A stretch of DNA of 64,000 bases from an uncultured Prevotellaceae bacterium (GTDB lineage: Bacteria; Bacteroidota; Bacteroidia; Bacteroidales; Bacteroidaceae). The DNA lies in NCBI GenBank assembly GCA_900316265.1, contig ONCH01000015.1, positions 45,663 to 109,662 of the forward strand, written 5' to 3'. The notes beneath the pieces were generated by a model. The model saw only the letters and a list, made by a program, of their open reading frames with translations, had not been told where the DNA came from and did no database searches. Of the stretch, positions 1-8,391 are shown piece after piece (position 1 is the first letter of the stretch; every line of letters starts with the position of its first letter). The translations under genes and the position numbers were made by a program.

Positions 1-703
1 TCAGGAACTCTTTGAAATACTCCTCGCTATACTCGAAGTAGTCGGGAGTGAAGCCCCACACATTCATAGACACAGGGGTGTTGTCCTCGAGTTTCTGCCA
101 TTCGCCCTGCTCGTCCTTAAACTGGATGACGCCGTCCTTGCGCAGAATCTCCGTACGCTCTACAACATCCGTCAGATGGCGCTTATCGTTGTAGGTGCAG
201 ACGCCACGAGCCACGCTACCGTTTTCGCTCAGCGTGTTGCAGACGCGGAAACCTACCATGGCATACTGGTTCTTGGCACCTTCGGGCAGGTTGCTCAGGA
301 ACTTGCCAATCTGCATAAAGCAGTCACGGCCATAGAAGTCGTCGCAGTTGATGACGCAGAAAGGCTCCTTAATGATATCCTTACCCATCAGCACAGCGTG
401 GTTAGTACCCCAAGGCTTCTCACGACCCTCAGGAACCTTGAAGCCCTCGGGCAGTGCGTCGAGGGCCTGGAAGCACAGCTCACACTGTACCTTACCCTCA
501 TACTTAGAGAGAATCTGGGTGCGGAACTGCTCCTCAAAATCCTTGCGGATAACCCATACGATTTTGCCGAATCCTGCCTGGATGGCATCGTAGATACTGT
601 AGTCCATGATGGTCTCGCCGTTGGGGCCCAGACCGTCGAGCTGCTTCAGACCGCCATAACGGCTGCCCATGCCTGCTGCTAAAAGAAATAATGTTGGTTT
701 CAT
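1..703 (-). CDS. sugar-phosphate nucleotidyltransferase (3' end outside window)
   Basis: Reverse-strand reading gives MKPTLFLLAAGMGSRYGG, followed by LDGLGPNGETIMDY. This is the N-terminal GxGxR nucleotide-binding loop of the NTP_transferase (GT-A) superfamily that makes NDP-sugars. 234 codons are visible and the C-terminus runs off the window, so the sugar and nucleotide specificity cannot be read. The ATG at 703-701 overlaps the TGA of the upstream GH2 gene (ATGA), so the two are translationally coupled and belong to the dsbD operon. The family is clear from the loop; the substrate is unknown. Confidence 0.8.
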   Translation of the reverse strand, partial: MKPTLFLLAAGMGSRYGGLKQLDGLGPNGETIMDYSIYDAIQAGFGKIVWVIRKDFEEQFRTQILSKYEGKVQCELCFQALDALPEGFKVPEGREKPWGTNHAVLMGKDIIKEPFCVINCDDFYGRDCFMQIGKFLSNLPEGAKNQYAMVGFRVCNTLSENGSVARGVCTYNDKRHLTDVVERTEILRKDGVIQFKDEQGEWQKLEDNTPVSMNVWGFTPDYFEYSEEYFKEFL

Positions 704-3189
704 AATGTTTTGAGCGTCAGGTTTCCAGCCTGCTTGGCGCTGCGCACTACTACGACGAGTTGTCCGTGGAACAGCTTCATCGTGGGCTGTTTAAACGACT
801 CCAACGAGGTGGCATCGCCGTTGCAGACGGCCTCAAAGCTGCCAGCACCTGTTACCTCGAAGTCCAACTGGTCGGCAGCATCTGGTATCAGCGTGCCTTG
901 CTTATCCGTCAGCGATACGGTGACGAAAGCCAAGTCCTCGCCATCGGCAAGTAAGAAGTCTGAAGGCTGATGGCTGATGGCTGATGGTTGATGCTGTGTC
1001 CACACGTTGAGTTTCAGCTGGGCGGGTTTGCCTGCTGTACGCATGGTTTTCTCGCCAGCTTTCTGGCCATTGGCATCATATACCACCACCTTCACCTCAC
1101 CTGGCTCATACTTCACGTTGTTCCAGCGCAGACGGTAGCGGTCCAGCCGCTCGGCAGGGTTCTTCGTTATCTTGCCCTGGCTCTTGCCGTTGACAAAGAG
1201 CTCGGCAGTGGGATAGTCAGTATAGCAGTAGACGGGCGTCACCTCTCCTACCCTGCTTTTACCCCACGTCCAGTGCGGCAACAGGTGGATGGTGTGCTCC
1301 TTCTTATTCCAGTGCGAACGGTATAGGAAGTAGCGATCCTTAGGCAGTCCTGCCAAGTCGCAGATGCCGAAGTAGCTGCTGCGTGAAGGCCAGTATTCAT
1401 CATACGGTGACGGCTCGCCCAGATAGTCATAGCCCGTCCATACAAACTCGCCAATGACCCACTTGTAATCTTCTTGCCAGCACCAGTCATCGTCAGGAAG
1501 ATTCGACCACGGACAGTAGTCGAGGTCGTAGCCAGAGCACTGGCCGTCAGTACCCTCAATAGCCTTGGGGTCGTAGCTGCCGGCATAAGAGAATTTGCCA
1601 TCGTTGTTGTTAGGCTCTGCAGGGAAGTGATAGACGCCACGCGACGATACGGTCGACGTAGTCTCTGAACCCAGCAGGAAGCCCTGTGGCAGACGCTTGA
1701 TGCCGTCGGCATAGCGGTGCAGACGGTAGTTGAAGCCTGGCACGTTCATCGACTGCAACAGTCCTCCATTCAGCGCACCGTCCGGATTGTCGACACCCTG
1801 TGTGACGGGACGTGTGGGGTCGAGCGTATTGCAGAGTGCCTGCAGACGGATGGCCCACAAGCGTCCCTCCTCGCTCCACTGCTCAGGAATCTCGTTGCCG
1901 ATGGACCACATCACGATGGCAGGGTGGTTGCGGTTGGCCTTCACAAGGTTGGTGATGTCCTTCTCGCCCCACTCGCGGAAGAAGCGGGCATAGCCATTCT
2001 TGCACTTAGGATAAACCCACATGTCGAACGACTCTGCCATGACCATCATGCCTAAGGAGTCGCAGATATCCATCTGCATCTGACTCGGCATATTGTGACT
2101 GGTACGGATGGCATCGCAACCCATCGCTTTCATCATCTTGATCTGGCGAATCAGGGCTGCTTTGTTGACAGCAGCGCCCAAGGGACCGAGGTCGTGGTGC
2201 AGACAGACACCCTTAATCTTGCGTGACACACCATTCAGTTCAAAGCCTTTCTCTTTCGACACACGGACAGTGCGGATGCCTACTGTAAAGGTCTTCTGGT
2301 CAATGACCTTGCCGAAGTCATCATAGATCTTACGGTCTTTGTTGGGCTTGCCGTCAAAGAGCGTCACATGCAGCTTATATAAATAAGGTGTCTCAGGGGT
2401 CCACAGTTTAAACTGACGACTCATAAAGGCGCCGATGGCCTTGTTGCCCGTTAATGGTAGTGCACTACTGGTTATCTGCTCGCCGTCAGGACCAACGAGT
2501 CTCATCGAGACGATAGGCTTGCCCTTAGGATTGATGACGGGCACCTCGACAGTAAATCTGCTGAGACTCTTGCCGTTGACCTCTTTCCAGTTCAGTATCG
2601 TCGTGGTGGTCAGACCCCAGTCGTCGATGCGGGTTTCCTCAGGCGTGAGAATGAGCGTTACAGGGCGATAGATACCTGCACCAGGATACCAGCGCGAACT
2701 TTCTTCCTTATTCTGCAAGTCCACCTCCAAAAGGTTGTCGCCAGGCTTCACAAACGGGGTGACATCCACGCGGAAGGTGTTATAACCATAAGCCCAGTAG
2801 CCTGCCTTCTGGCCATTGACAAAGACCGTAGGCTCCGACATCGCACCATCAAACAGCAGTTCAGCATGTCCATTGAAACCTTCTGGAATGGTCAGCGTGC
2901 GTTTGTAGTGCCCCTCGCCAATCCAAGGCAGAGCACCCGAGCGTCCACTCTTCTCCGTAGGTTCCGTCTCACCGTTCTGGGTGATGGCCACCTTCTGCAG
3001 GTCCCACTTCTTGTCGAATGGTCCTGCGATGGCCCAGTCGTGCGGAATACGAACATTCTCCCACGATTGTTTGTCGCGCGAGAACTGCCAACCGTCACTG
3101 AGCAGCTGTTCTTGTCGCTGCTGTGCCGAGGCTATCAGACCAACAGCCAACAGCCAACAGCTAATCGCCAAAAATCTTTTTATCAGCAT
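700..3189 (-). CDS. glycoside hydrolase family 2 (beta-galactosidase-like), exported
   Basis: 829 residues with a signal peptide (about 1-22) and the GH2 order: jelly-roll sugar-binding domain, Ig-like domain, TIM barrel, then C-terminal Ig-like domains. The acid/base Glu is about E433 in SIGNEIPEQ and the nucleophile about E581 in VIGEFVWTGYDYLG. It should remove beta-linked sugars from glycans in the periplasm or at the surface; galactose specificity is inferred only from the family. Two oddities are visible. The signal-peptide core is encoded by a CAACAGC heptad array, and residues about 732-743 (HQPSAISHQPS) come from a second heptad array in a linker before the last domain. Its stop overlaps the next start. 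Confidence 0.9.
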   Translation of the reverse strand: MLIKRFLAISCWLLAVGLIASAQQRQEQLLSDGWQFSRDKQSWENVRIPHDWAIAGPFDKKWDLQKVAITQNGETEPTEKSGRSGALPWIGEGHYKRTLTIPEGFNGHAELLFDGAMSEPTVFVNGQKAGYWAYGYNTFRVDVTPFVKPGDNLLEVDLQNKEESSRWYPGAGIYRPVTLILTPEETRIDDWGLTTTTILNWKEVNGKSLSRFTVEVPVINPKGKPIVSMRLVGPDGEQITSSALPLTGNKAIGAFMSRQFKLWTPETPYLYKLHVTLFDGKPNKDRKIYDDFGKVIDQKTFTVGIRTVRVSKEKGFELNGVSRKIKGVCLHHDLGPLGAAVNKAALIRQIKMMKAMGCDAIRTSHNMPSQMQMDICDSLGMMVMAESFDMWVYPKCKNGYARFFREWGEKDITNLVKANRNHPAIVMWSIGNEIPEQWSEEGRLWAIRLQALCNTLDPTRPVTQGVDNPDGALNGGLLQSMNVPGFNYRLHRYADGIKRLPQGFLLGSETTSTVSSRGVYHFPAEPNNNDGKFSYAGSYDPKAIEGTDGQCSGYDLDYCPWSNLPDDDWCWQEDYKWVIGEFVWTGYDYLGEPSPYDEYWPSRSSYFGICDLAGLPKDRYFLYRSHWNKKEHTIHLLPHWTWGKSRVGEVTPVYCYTDYPTAELFVNGKSQGKITKNPAERLDRYRLRWNNVKYEPGEVKVVVYDANGQKAGEKTMRTAGKPAQLKLNVWTQHQPSAISHQPSDFLLADGEDLAFVTVSLTDKQGTLIPDAADQLDFEVTGAGSFEAVCNGDATSLESFKQPTMKLFHGQLVVVVRSAKQAGNLTLKTL
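961..995 (-). repeat. heptanucleotide array inside the GH2 gene
   Basis: Five consecutive 7-bp units (TGAAGGC, TGATGGC, TGATGGC, TGATGGT, TGATGCT on the plus strand). Read in the gene frame they give the seven-residue periodic peptide HQPSAIS/HQPS in an interdomain linker. Confidence 0.85.
3141..3168 (-). repeat. heptanucleotide array encoding the GH2 signal-peptide core
   Basis: Three perfect CAACAGC units followed by TAATCGC. On the coding strand they give AISCWLLAVG, the hydrophobic core of the signal peptide. A related array encodes the signal peptide of the M16 peptidase at 14722-14756. Confidence 0.8.
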
Positions 3190-3208
3190 ATCATTAGTAG
3201 TAGTTTGG

Positions 3209-5203
3209 TTATTGTTTCAGGAATTTCACAAAGGCTGCCACATCCTCGTCATAGCCACGACCTGGCGCCAGCTGTTTACCCTCGCTGTCGAGGATAACGT
3301 AGTAAGGCTGGGCATTGGTACCGAAACGGCTGCGCTGCAACTCGCTCCACTTGGCACCGATGGTGCGCAGCGTACGGGTGCCGCCCTGTCCGTCGGCCAC
3401 CTCTACAGGTTCTGGCAACGGAGTCTTGTCGTCGACATACAGCGACACGAGCACGTAGTCATTCATCAGCATATCTGCCACCTGCGGGTCAGTCCATACG
3501 GCAGCCTCCATCTTACGACAGTTCACGCAGCCAAAACCCGTAAAGTCTACGAGTATGGGCTTGCCCTCTCGGCGGGCAGCAGCCAGTGCCTCGTCATAGT
3601 CGCGGAAGCGGGCTTCGACCACCTTACTGTTCAGGTTGAAGTCCTGGGTATACATAGGGGGAGCGAAGGCACTGACGGCCTTACAGGGAGCCCCCCACAA
3701 GCCTGGAATCATATAGACGGCAAAGGCCAGCGACACCAGTCCGCCCATGATGCAGACGACGGGCATGGGCTTGTTCAGTTCACCACCTATCTCGTCGGTC
3801 TGGAACTTCAGCCAGCCACAGAGGTAGGCACCCAGCAGACCGAAGATGACAATCCACAGCGAGAGGAACACCTCGCGGTCCAGGATATGCCAACCATAGG
3901 CGAGGTCGGCAACGCTCAGGAATTTCAGTGCGAAGGCCAACTCGATGAATCCCAGCACCACCTTCAGCGTGTTCATCCACGAGCCCGACTTCGGCGCCTG
4001 TTGCAACCACGAGGGGAACAGGGCGAAGAGCGTAAAGGGCAGTGCCAGTGCGACGGCAAAGCCCAGCATGCCCAAGGCAGGTGCCAGCCAGTTGCCTGTG
4101 GTGGCTGTCTCCACCAACAGCAGTCCGATGATGGGTGCTGTACAAGAGAACGACACCAACACCAGCGTGAAGGCCATCAGGAAGATGCTGATATAGCCGC
4201 TGGTCGATGTGGCCTTATCGTCGACGGCATCAGCCCAGCGACTGGGCAGCTTGATTTCGAACCATCCGAAGAACGACAGGGCGAAGACCACGAGCAATAT
4301 AAAGAGGAACACGTTGAATACGGCATTGGTCGACATAGCGTTCAGCGTGTCTGAACCGAAGAGCAGGGTAACCATCAGTCCCAGTGCCAGGTATATCACG
4401 ACGATGCTCAGTCCGTAGGTCAGCGCGTCGCGCAGTCCTTTCTTCCGGTCTGTCTTGGCACGCTTCAGGAAGAAGCTCACTGTCATGGGAATGATGGGCC
4501 AGATGCAGGGCATCAACACGGCCAGCAGACCACCGACGAATCCCATCAGCAAGATGTAGAGCAACGAGTGGTCGGTGACCTTCTCTTCCACCATCGGCAT
4601 CGCCACGGGTTTCTGCACTTCGGCAGTTACCGTTGAGTCTGTACCGGCAGGTATTTCTATCACTGCGACGGTATCTGCAGGTTTCTCAGGTTCTGGTGCA
4701 ACAGGGACTACCTTCTCTTCTTTTATTTCTTTCTTATCTTCCTTCAACTCCTTGCAGACACCTTCTGTCTTGAATGCTACCTCCGTAGGTGGCAGACACA
4801 TCTCGTCGTTGCACGCGCCATACTCCAAATAGCAGTCGATGACGTATTTCGATTGGGTGAAACGGACACGCTGTACGAACTGTCCCTTCTTCTCAAAGAA
4901 GCGCAGTTCCATGCCGAACATCTTGTCGTACTGCTTCGTCACCTGACCGCGGGGCTGTAGCTTGCCAACGGTCTCCACACCCTCCATCTTCACCACGTTA
5001 AATGTTGCGGAGATGGGACCGTCACTACCCATATCGGTGGAATAGACATGCCATCCGTCGTCAATGGTTGCACTAAAAATGATTTCAGCCTCGCCACCTT
5101 TCAACGTTTTCAACTGTGACGAGAAGTGTACGGGATTGACCATCTGACCTTCAGCAGCCAGCGTCAACAGTCCCACAAAGAGTATCAGTACAAGTCGTTT
5201 CAT
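3209..5203 (-). CDS. dsbD: thiol:disulfide interchange protein DsbD
   Basis: 664 residues from the ATG at 5203, chosen because it begins a clean signal peptide (MKRLVLILFVGLLTLAAEGQ). Order: N-terminal DsbD-alpha domain with its Cys pair in YGACNDEMCLPP; a K/E/P-rich linker (about 150-205); a membrane domain with Cys in LMPCIWP and SFSCTAP; and a C-terminal thioredoxin domain with the unusual CVNC motif in TGFGCVNCRK. It moves electrons from cytoplasmic thioredoxin across the inner membrane to periplasmic thiol proteins. First gene of an operon with the GH2 gene 19 bp downstream. Two near-identical promoter copies lie upstream. Confidence 0.93.
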   Translation of the reverse strand: MKRLVLILFVGLLTLAAEGQMVNPVHFSSQLKTLKGGEAEIIFSATIDDGWHVYSTDMGSDGPISATFNVVKMEGVETVGKLQPRGQVTKQYDKMFGMELRFFEKKGQFVQRVRFTQSKYVIDCYLEYGACNDEMCLPPTEVAFKTEGVCKELKEDKKEIKEEKVVPVAPEPEKPADTVAVIEIPAGTDSTVTAEVQKPVAMPMVEEKVTDHSLLYILLMGFVGGLLAVLMPCIWPIIPMTVSFFLKRAKTDRKKGLRDALTYGLSIVVIYLALGLMVTLLFGSDTLNAMSTNAVFNVFLFILLVVFALSFFGWFEIKLPSRWADAVDDKATSTSGYISIFLMAFTLVLVSFSCTAPIIGLLLVETATTGNWLAPALGMLGFAVALALPFTLFALFPSWLQQAPKSGSWMNTLKVVLGFIELAFALKFLSVADLAYGWHILDREVFLSLWIVIFGLLGAYLCGWLKFQTDEIGGELNKPMPVVCIMGGLVSLAFAVYMIPGLWGAPCKAVSAFAPPMYTQDFNLNSKVVEARFRDYDEALAAARREGKPILVDFTGFGCVNCRKMEAAVWTDPQVADMLMNDYVLVSLYVDDKTPLPEPVEVADGQGGTRTLRTIGAKWSELQRSRFGTNAQPYYVILDSEGKQLAPGRGYDEDVAAFVKFLKQ

Positions 5204-5227
5204 TCTATCGTTTTTGCTTTTCTGATG

Positions 5228-5259
5228 CAAAGGTACAAATAAGTGAGCGAAATACCAAA
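5228..5259 (-). promoter_or_regulatory. Bacteroidota promoter for dsbD
   Basis: On the minus strand, TACCTTTG (5235-5228) with TTTG at 5259-5256, 20 bp apart: the -7/-33 architecture of the Bacteroidota primary sigma factor. The spacer holds ATTTCGCTC. A second -7 copy in a 26/28 direct repeat lies at 5301-5328, so transcription may start at two sites. Confidence 0.75.
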
Positions 5260-5349
5260 TTTATTTGAGTATTTCCGAGCGAGAGTAGTTTCGACGAAGT
5301 CAAAGGTACAAATAAGTGAGCAGAATACAAAAGGAAAAGGCTTTTTTCT

Positions 5350-5380
5350 TTTGCAGTATCGAACGAAATGCTTACCTTTG
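5350..5380 (+). promoter_or_regulatory. promoter for the TonB-like gene
   Basis: TTTG (5350-5353) and TACCTTTG (5373-5380), 19 bp apart. The -7 box ends 8 nt before the ATG, so the leader must be extremely short. Confidence 0.7.
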
Positions 5381-5388
5381 CACTCGAT

Positions 5389-6090
5389 ATGGAAATCAAG
5401 AAGACACCACAGGCCGATATGGAACAGCGCAGAGCCACGGGATTTCTCCTGGGACTCATCTTTGTGTTGGCCGTATGTTATGTGGCGCTGGAGTGGAACT
5501 CTACTGAATCAGCAGGCGACGGCATCGACCCCATCGACCTCACCGACCTGATGCACGAGACGGAACTGGTTCCCATGTCGAACGAAGAGTTTATTACCCA
5601 ACTCGAAGAGAAGCAACTCTCAGAGAAAGGTGAGCAACTGAACATCGTGGACGACGATGTGGAGGTAGAGAACAATGAGGAGGAGATTGCCAACGACGAC
5701 GAGCAACTACTGAAGGAGTTGGAACAGGAGCAGGACGATAAGGCACTGGCACCGTTGGAGGTTGACCCGCAGAACCCGCTGAACTTCCACGTGGTAGAGG
5801 ACCTGCCGCAATATCCTGGTGGTGCCGTGGAGTTTCTGAAGTGGCTCACCAAGACGCTGCGCTACCCCACCGTGGCCAAGGACAACCGGACACAGGGCAA
5901 GGTGGTGGCGGTATTCTACGTAGAGAAAGACGGCAGCATCACGGGCATCAAGATTACCCAGTCGCTGTCGGCAGAGTGCGACCGCGAGGCGCTGCGCGTA
6001 CTTCGCATGATGCCTAAATGGCAGCCAGGCATCTACCACGACGAGCCCTGCCGTACCAAGGTGTGCATCCCCATCGTGTTCAAGTTGTGA
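5389..6090 (+). CDS. TonB-like energy-transducing protein
   Basis: 233 residues. The start MEIKKTPQAD at 5389 was chosen because it fits the family N-terminus and sits just after the promoter. One transmembrane segment (about 17-36) is followed by a long acidic Glu/Asp/Gln-rich periplasmic spacer (about 45-125) and a C-terminal TonB domain beginning LPQYPGGAVEFLKWL and ending KVCIPIVFKL. Such proteins couple the ExbB/ExbD proton-motive motor to SusC-type outer-membrane transporters. The receptor partner cannot be told. The acidic spacer is unlike the Pro/Lys spacer of E. coli TonB. It is followed 24 bp later by the prenyl synthase reading frame. Confidence 0.85.
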   Translation: MEIKKTPQADMEQRRATGFLLGLIFVLAVCYVALEWNSTESAGDGIDPIDLTDLMHETELVPMSNEEFITQLEEKQLSEKGEQLNIVDDDVEVENNEEEIANDDEQLLKELEQEQDDKALAPLEVDPQNPLNFHVVEDLPQYPGGAVEFLKWLTKTLRYPTVAKDNRTQGKVVAVFYVEKDGSITGIKITQSLSAECDREALRVLRMMPKWQPGIYHDEPCRTKVCIPIVFKL

Positions 6091-6190
6091 GACAAATAAA
6101 AAAAGACAAGAGATATGCTGAATTCAAGTGAAATCCTGAAGCTGGTCAACGACTTCCTGGCCCAGCTGCCCTACGAGAGAAAACCCAAGT

Positions 6191-6218
6191 CGCTGTACGA
6201 ACCCCGCTGTACGAACCC
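6191..6218. repeat. 14-bp tandem duplication breaking the prenyl synthase frame
   Basis: CGCTGTACGAACCC occurs twice in a row (6191-6204, 6205-6218). Removing one copy restores the reading KSLYEPVEYVLSIGGKRIRP. With both copies the frame shifts and meets TAG at 6220-6222. Confidence 0.95.
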
Positions 6219-6227
6219 GTAGAGTAT

Positions 6228-7103
6228 GTGTTGTCTATTGGCGGAAAGCGCATCCGCCCCGTCTTGACGCTCATGGGGTATAACCTGTGGAAAGAGGACC
6301 CAGAGCGCATCCTGATGCCTGCCGTCGGACTGGAGACCTACCACAACTACACGCTGCTGCACGACGACCTGATGGACAATGCCGACATGCGACGCGGACA
6401 CGAGACGGTACACCGCCGCTGGGATGCCAACAAGGCCATCCTATCGGGCGACTCCATGCTGGTGCTGGCCTATCAGCGCATGCAGCAGGTGCCTGCCGAG
6501 AAGTTGCCTGCCGTGCTGAATCTCTTCACAGAGACAGCGCTGGAGATTGGTGAAGGCCAGGAGTACGACATGACCTTCGAGACGCGCAACGACGTGACGG
6601 AGAACGAGTATATCGAGATGATCCGACTGAAGACCAGCGTACTGCTGGCCTGTGCGCTGAAGACGGGTGCCCTGCTGGCCGATGCGCCCCAAGAGGATGC
6701 CGACCGCCTGTATCGTGTTGGCGAACAGGTGGGACTGGCCTTCCAGTTGCAGGACGACCTGCTCGACGTCTATGGCGACCCGAAGGTCTTCGGCAAAGCC
6801 ATTGGCGGTGACATCACGTCGAACAAGAAGACCTACATGCTCATCAATGCCTACAACCGTGCCAACGACGAGCAGCGCAAGGAACTGGAGCACTGGATTG
6901 GTGCCAAGGAGTTTAACCGCCAGGAGAAGGTGGCTGCCGTAACCCGCCTGTACGATGCGATTGGCATTCGCCAACTCTGTGAGGACAAGATCAACTATTA
7001 TTTCCAGCAGGCCAGCCAGACGCTCTCTGAGGTCAACGTGCCCGAAGAGCGCAAAGCCCACCTGCGCCAGTATATGGACGAATTGTTACACCGCAACAAG
7101 TAA
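6228..7103 (+). CDS. polyprenyl diphosphate synthase, N-terminus severed by frameshift
   Basis: Isoprenyl synthase family. The open part (291 residues from GTG 6228) keeps GGKRIRP, the first Asp motif in LLHDDLMDNADMRRG and the second in LQDDLLDVYGD, so the allylic-chain-elongation catalytic core is complete. The natural start is ATG 6115 (MLNSSEILKLVNDFL), but a 14-bp duplication at 6191-6218 shifts the frame, ending a 35-codon fragment at TAG 6220-6222. Expression would need reinitiation at GTG 6228 or loss of one repeat copy. The normal enzyme makes FPP, GGPP or longer chains for quinones and undecaprenyl carriers. An assembly error is possible because the gene is expected to be important. 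Confidence 0.85.
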   Translation: MLSIGGKRIRPVLTLMGYNLWKEDPERILMPAVGLETYHNYTLLHDDLMDNADMRRGHETVHRRWDANKAILSGDSMLVLAYQRMQQVPAEKLPAVLNLFTETALEIGEGQEYDMTFETRNDVTENEYIEMIRLKTSVLLACALKTGALLADAPQEDADRLYRVGEQVGLAFQLQDDLLDVYGDPKVFGKAIGGDITSNKKTYMLINAYNRANDEQRKELEHWIGAKEFNRQEKVAAVTRLYDAIGIRQLCEDKINYYFQQASQTLSEVNVPEERKAHLRQYMDELLHRNK

Positions 7104-7138
7104 GCTAAAAGCTAACTGCCAAATGCCAATAGCCACTT
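7104..7138. repeat. heptanucleotide array spanning the TatD start
   Basis: Five 7-bp units: GCTAAAA, GCTAACT, GCCAAAT, GCCAATA, GCCACTT. They fill the gap after the prenyl synthase stop and contain the TatD ATG (7123-7125). Confidence 0.75.
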
Positions 7139-7935
7139 ATATCGACACCCATTGCCACCTGGACGGCGAAGAGTTTGCCCCGGACCGCGACGCCGTCGTT
7201 CAGCGAGCCCGCGAGGCTGGCTGCACCCAGATTTTCCTGCCAGCCATTGATGCTCAGTCGTGCCAATCGGTGCTTGCCACTTGCGCCCGCTATCCCGACT
7301 GCTGCTACCCCATGCTGGGACTGCACCCTGAAGAGGTCCGTGCCGACTGGCGCCAGCAGTTGGATGCCATCCACCAGCTTCTGCAGTCCCCTCTCCATTT
7401 GGAGAGGCCGGAGGGAGAGGCTCTTCCCATCGCCATCGGCGAGGTGGGTCTCGACTACTATTGGAGTCGCGACTTTGAGCAAGAGCAGTTGCAGGCTTTC
7501 GAAGCGCAGGTCAAGTGGGCCATAGAACTGCAACTGCCCCTCATGATTCATTGTCGCAAGGCACAAAACGAGATGGTAGCCATACTAAAAAGGTACGCGC
7601 GAGAATTGCCCGGCGGTGTGTTTCACTGCTTTACGGGCAACGAACAGGAAGCCCGTCAGCTGCTGGAGTTCGACCGCTTCGTCCTCGGCATTGGCGGTGT
7701 GCTGACCTTCAAGAAGAGCCACCTGCCCGAAGTGCTGCCCGCCTGCGTACCCCTCGACCGCATCGTCCTGGAGACCGACGCCCCCTACATGGCCCCCGTT
7801 CCCATGCGTGGCAAGCGCAACGAGTCCGCCTTCATCCGCCACGTCATCGCCCGACTCGCCGAAGCCTATGCGGTCAGCGAAGAGGAAATTTGCCGACAGA
7901 CGACCGCCACAGCGGAACGCATCTTCCGCGTATAA
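7123..7935 (+). CDS. TatD-family metal-dependent hydrolase (DNase)
   Basis: 270 residues from ATG 7123, chosen because it gives MPIATYIDTHCHLDG with the family HxH metal motif at the very N-terminus. Further metal-site motifs are GEVGLDYYW, PLMIHCRKA, FHCFTGN and LETDAPYMAP, so all active-site elements are present. Cytosolic TatD proteins are 3'-5' exonucleases involved in DNA repair or turnover. A G/C-rich REP-like palindrome sits in frame at residues about 90-100 (SPLHLERPEGE), just before the conserved AIGEVGLDY strand. It lies 19 bp after the prenyl synthase and is probably co-transcribed. Confidence 0.9.
   Translation: MPIATYIDTHCHLDGEEFAPDRDAVVQRAREAGCTQIFLPAIDAQSCQSVLATCARYPDCCYPMLGLHPEEVRADWRQQLDAIHQLLQSPLHLERPEGEALPIAIGEVGLDYYWSRDFEQEQLQAFEAQVKWAIELQLPLMIHCRKAQNEMVAILKRYARELPGGVFHCFTGNEQEARQLLEFDRFVLGIGGVLTFKKSHLPEVLPACVPLDRIVLETDAPYMAPVPMRGKRNESAFIRHVIARLAEAYAVSEEEICRQTTATAERIFRV
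7387..7421 (+). repeat. REP-like palindrome inserted in the TatD gene
   Basis: CCTCTCCA/TGGAGAGG (7390-7397 and 7400-7407) followed by CCGGAGGGAGAGG. The same layout, a C-rich/G-rich palindrome then a G-run, occurs at 7982-8014 and twice at 58906-58975. Confidence 0.7.
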
Positions 7936-7936
7936 G

Positions 7937-7971
7937 TCAACATTCATCGTTCAACGCTCATCGTTCAACGC
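7937..7971. repeat. heptanucleotide array downstream of tatD
   Basis: Five units: TCAACAT, TCATCGT, TCAACGC, TCATCGT, TCAACGC. Non-coding. Confidence 0.8.
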
Positions 7972-7973
7972 TC

Positions 7974-8014
7974 AAAAAAAGCCCCCTCCCAGCCGGGAGG
8001 GGGTTGGGGGTGGG
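7974..8014 (-). terminator. REP palindrome doubling as terminator of the HU remnant
   Basis: Perfect 9-bp arms CCCCCTCCC (7982-7990) and GGGAGGGGG (7995-8003) followed by TTGGGGGTGGG. Read on the minus strand the stem is followed by CTTTTTTT (7980-7974), a Rho-independent terminator layout for the minus-strand gene at 8016-8207. It belongs to the same REP family as the inserts in tatD and cca. Confidence 0.65.
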
Positions 8015-8015
8015 T

Positions 8016-8207
8016 TTAAGGTTCGGGCTCTTCCTTCTCCACCGTGTTCATAGGCAACTCTTCGACTCGGCATCCCTGCAGGAACTGCTTGGACTTGTTG
8101 CCACCAGAGTCGGTGGTGCGCTCAGGCATGAAGACGACGTGCAGACCACTTTTCTGAACGCTTGGTACCAGTGGACTGGTCCTGATGCAAACGATAAAAT
8201 ACTGACA
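8016..8207 (-). pseudogene. decayed HU-family DNA-binding protein gene
   Basis: The minus strand from ATG 8207 reads MSVFYRLHQDQSTGT. After a frame change it reads GLHVVFMPERTTDSGGNK and FLQGCRVEELPMNTV, stopping at TAA 8016-8018. Start and tail resemble the N- and C-terminal ends of the Bacteroidota HU-like proteins of about 120-170 residues, but the central DNA-binding body is missing, so the gene appears internally deleted and frameshifted. It keeps a consensus promoter (8392-8423) and a terminator. The family assignment rests on remembered end motifs and is moderate. Confidence 0.45.
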
Positions 8208-8280
8208 TAACTAGTAATTTTTTAAATGGTTAATAATTTGGTTGTTTATTCTCTGTCTTGTCAGCCTTCCCGCTGGATTT

Positions 8281-8385
8281 ACCAGCCTTGTAAGGCCTCC
8301 GTACCAGGCTGATATGGCGCCGTATCAGGCTAATACGCATCGCTATCAGGCTGGCTTTTCAGCGTATCAGCTGTATTTCTGATTG
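8281..8385 (-). repeat. 21-bp tandem array, five units (locus 1)
   Basis: Units start at 8281, 8302, 8323, 8344 and 8365, typified by TATCAGGCTAATACGCATCG. The units diverge but keep the register. The array lies between the promoter at 8392-8423 and the HU remnant start, so it would form that gene's 5' leader. Sister arrays are at 25133 and 59921. Confidence 0.8.
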
Positions 8386-8391
8386 ACACTA

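Noticed and set aside
2981-4354. Long plus-strand open frame (457 codons) opposite dsbD
   Set aside because: No domain signal, and it lies wholly antisense to a clear DsbD with intact catalytic motifs; GC-biased third positions create such frames.
8281-8385. 21-bp array considered as a CRISPR array
   Set aside because: Units are directly adjacent without unique spacers, only five units, and no cas genes nearby. The same applies to 25133 and 59921.
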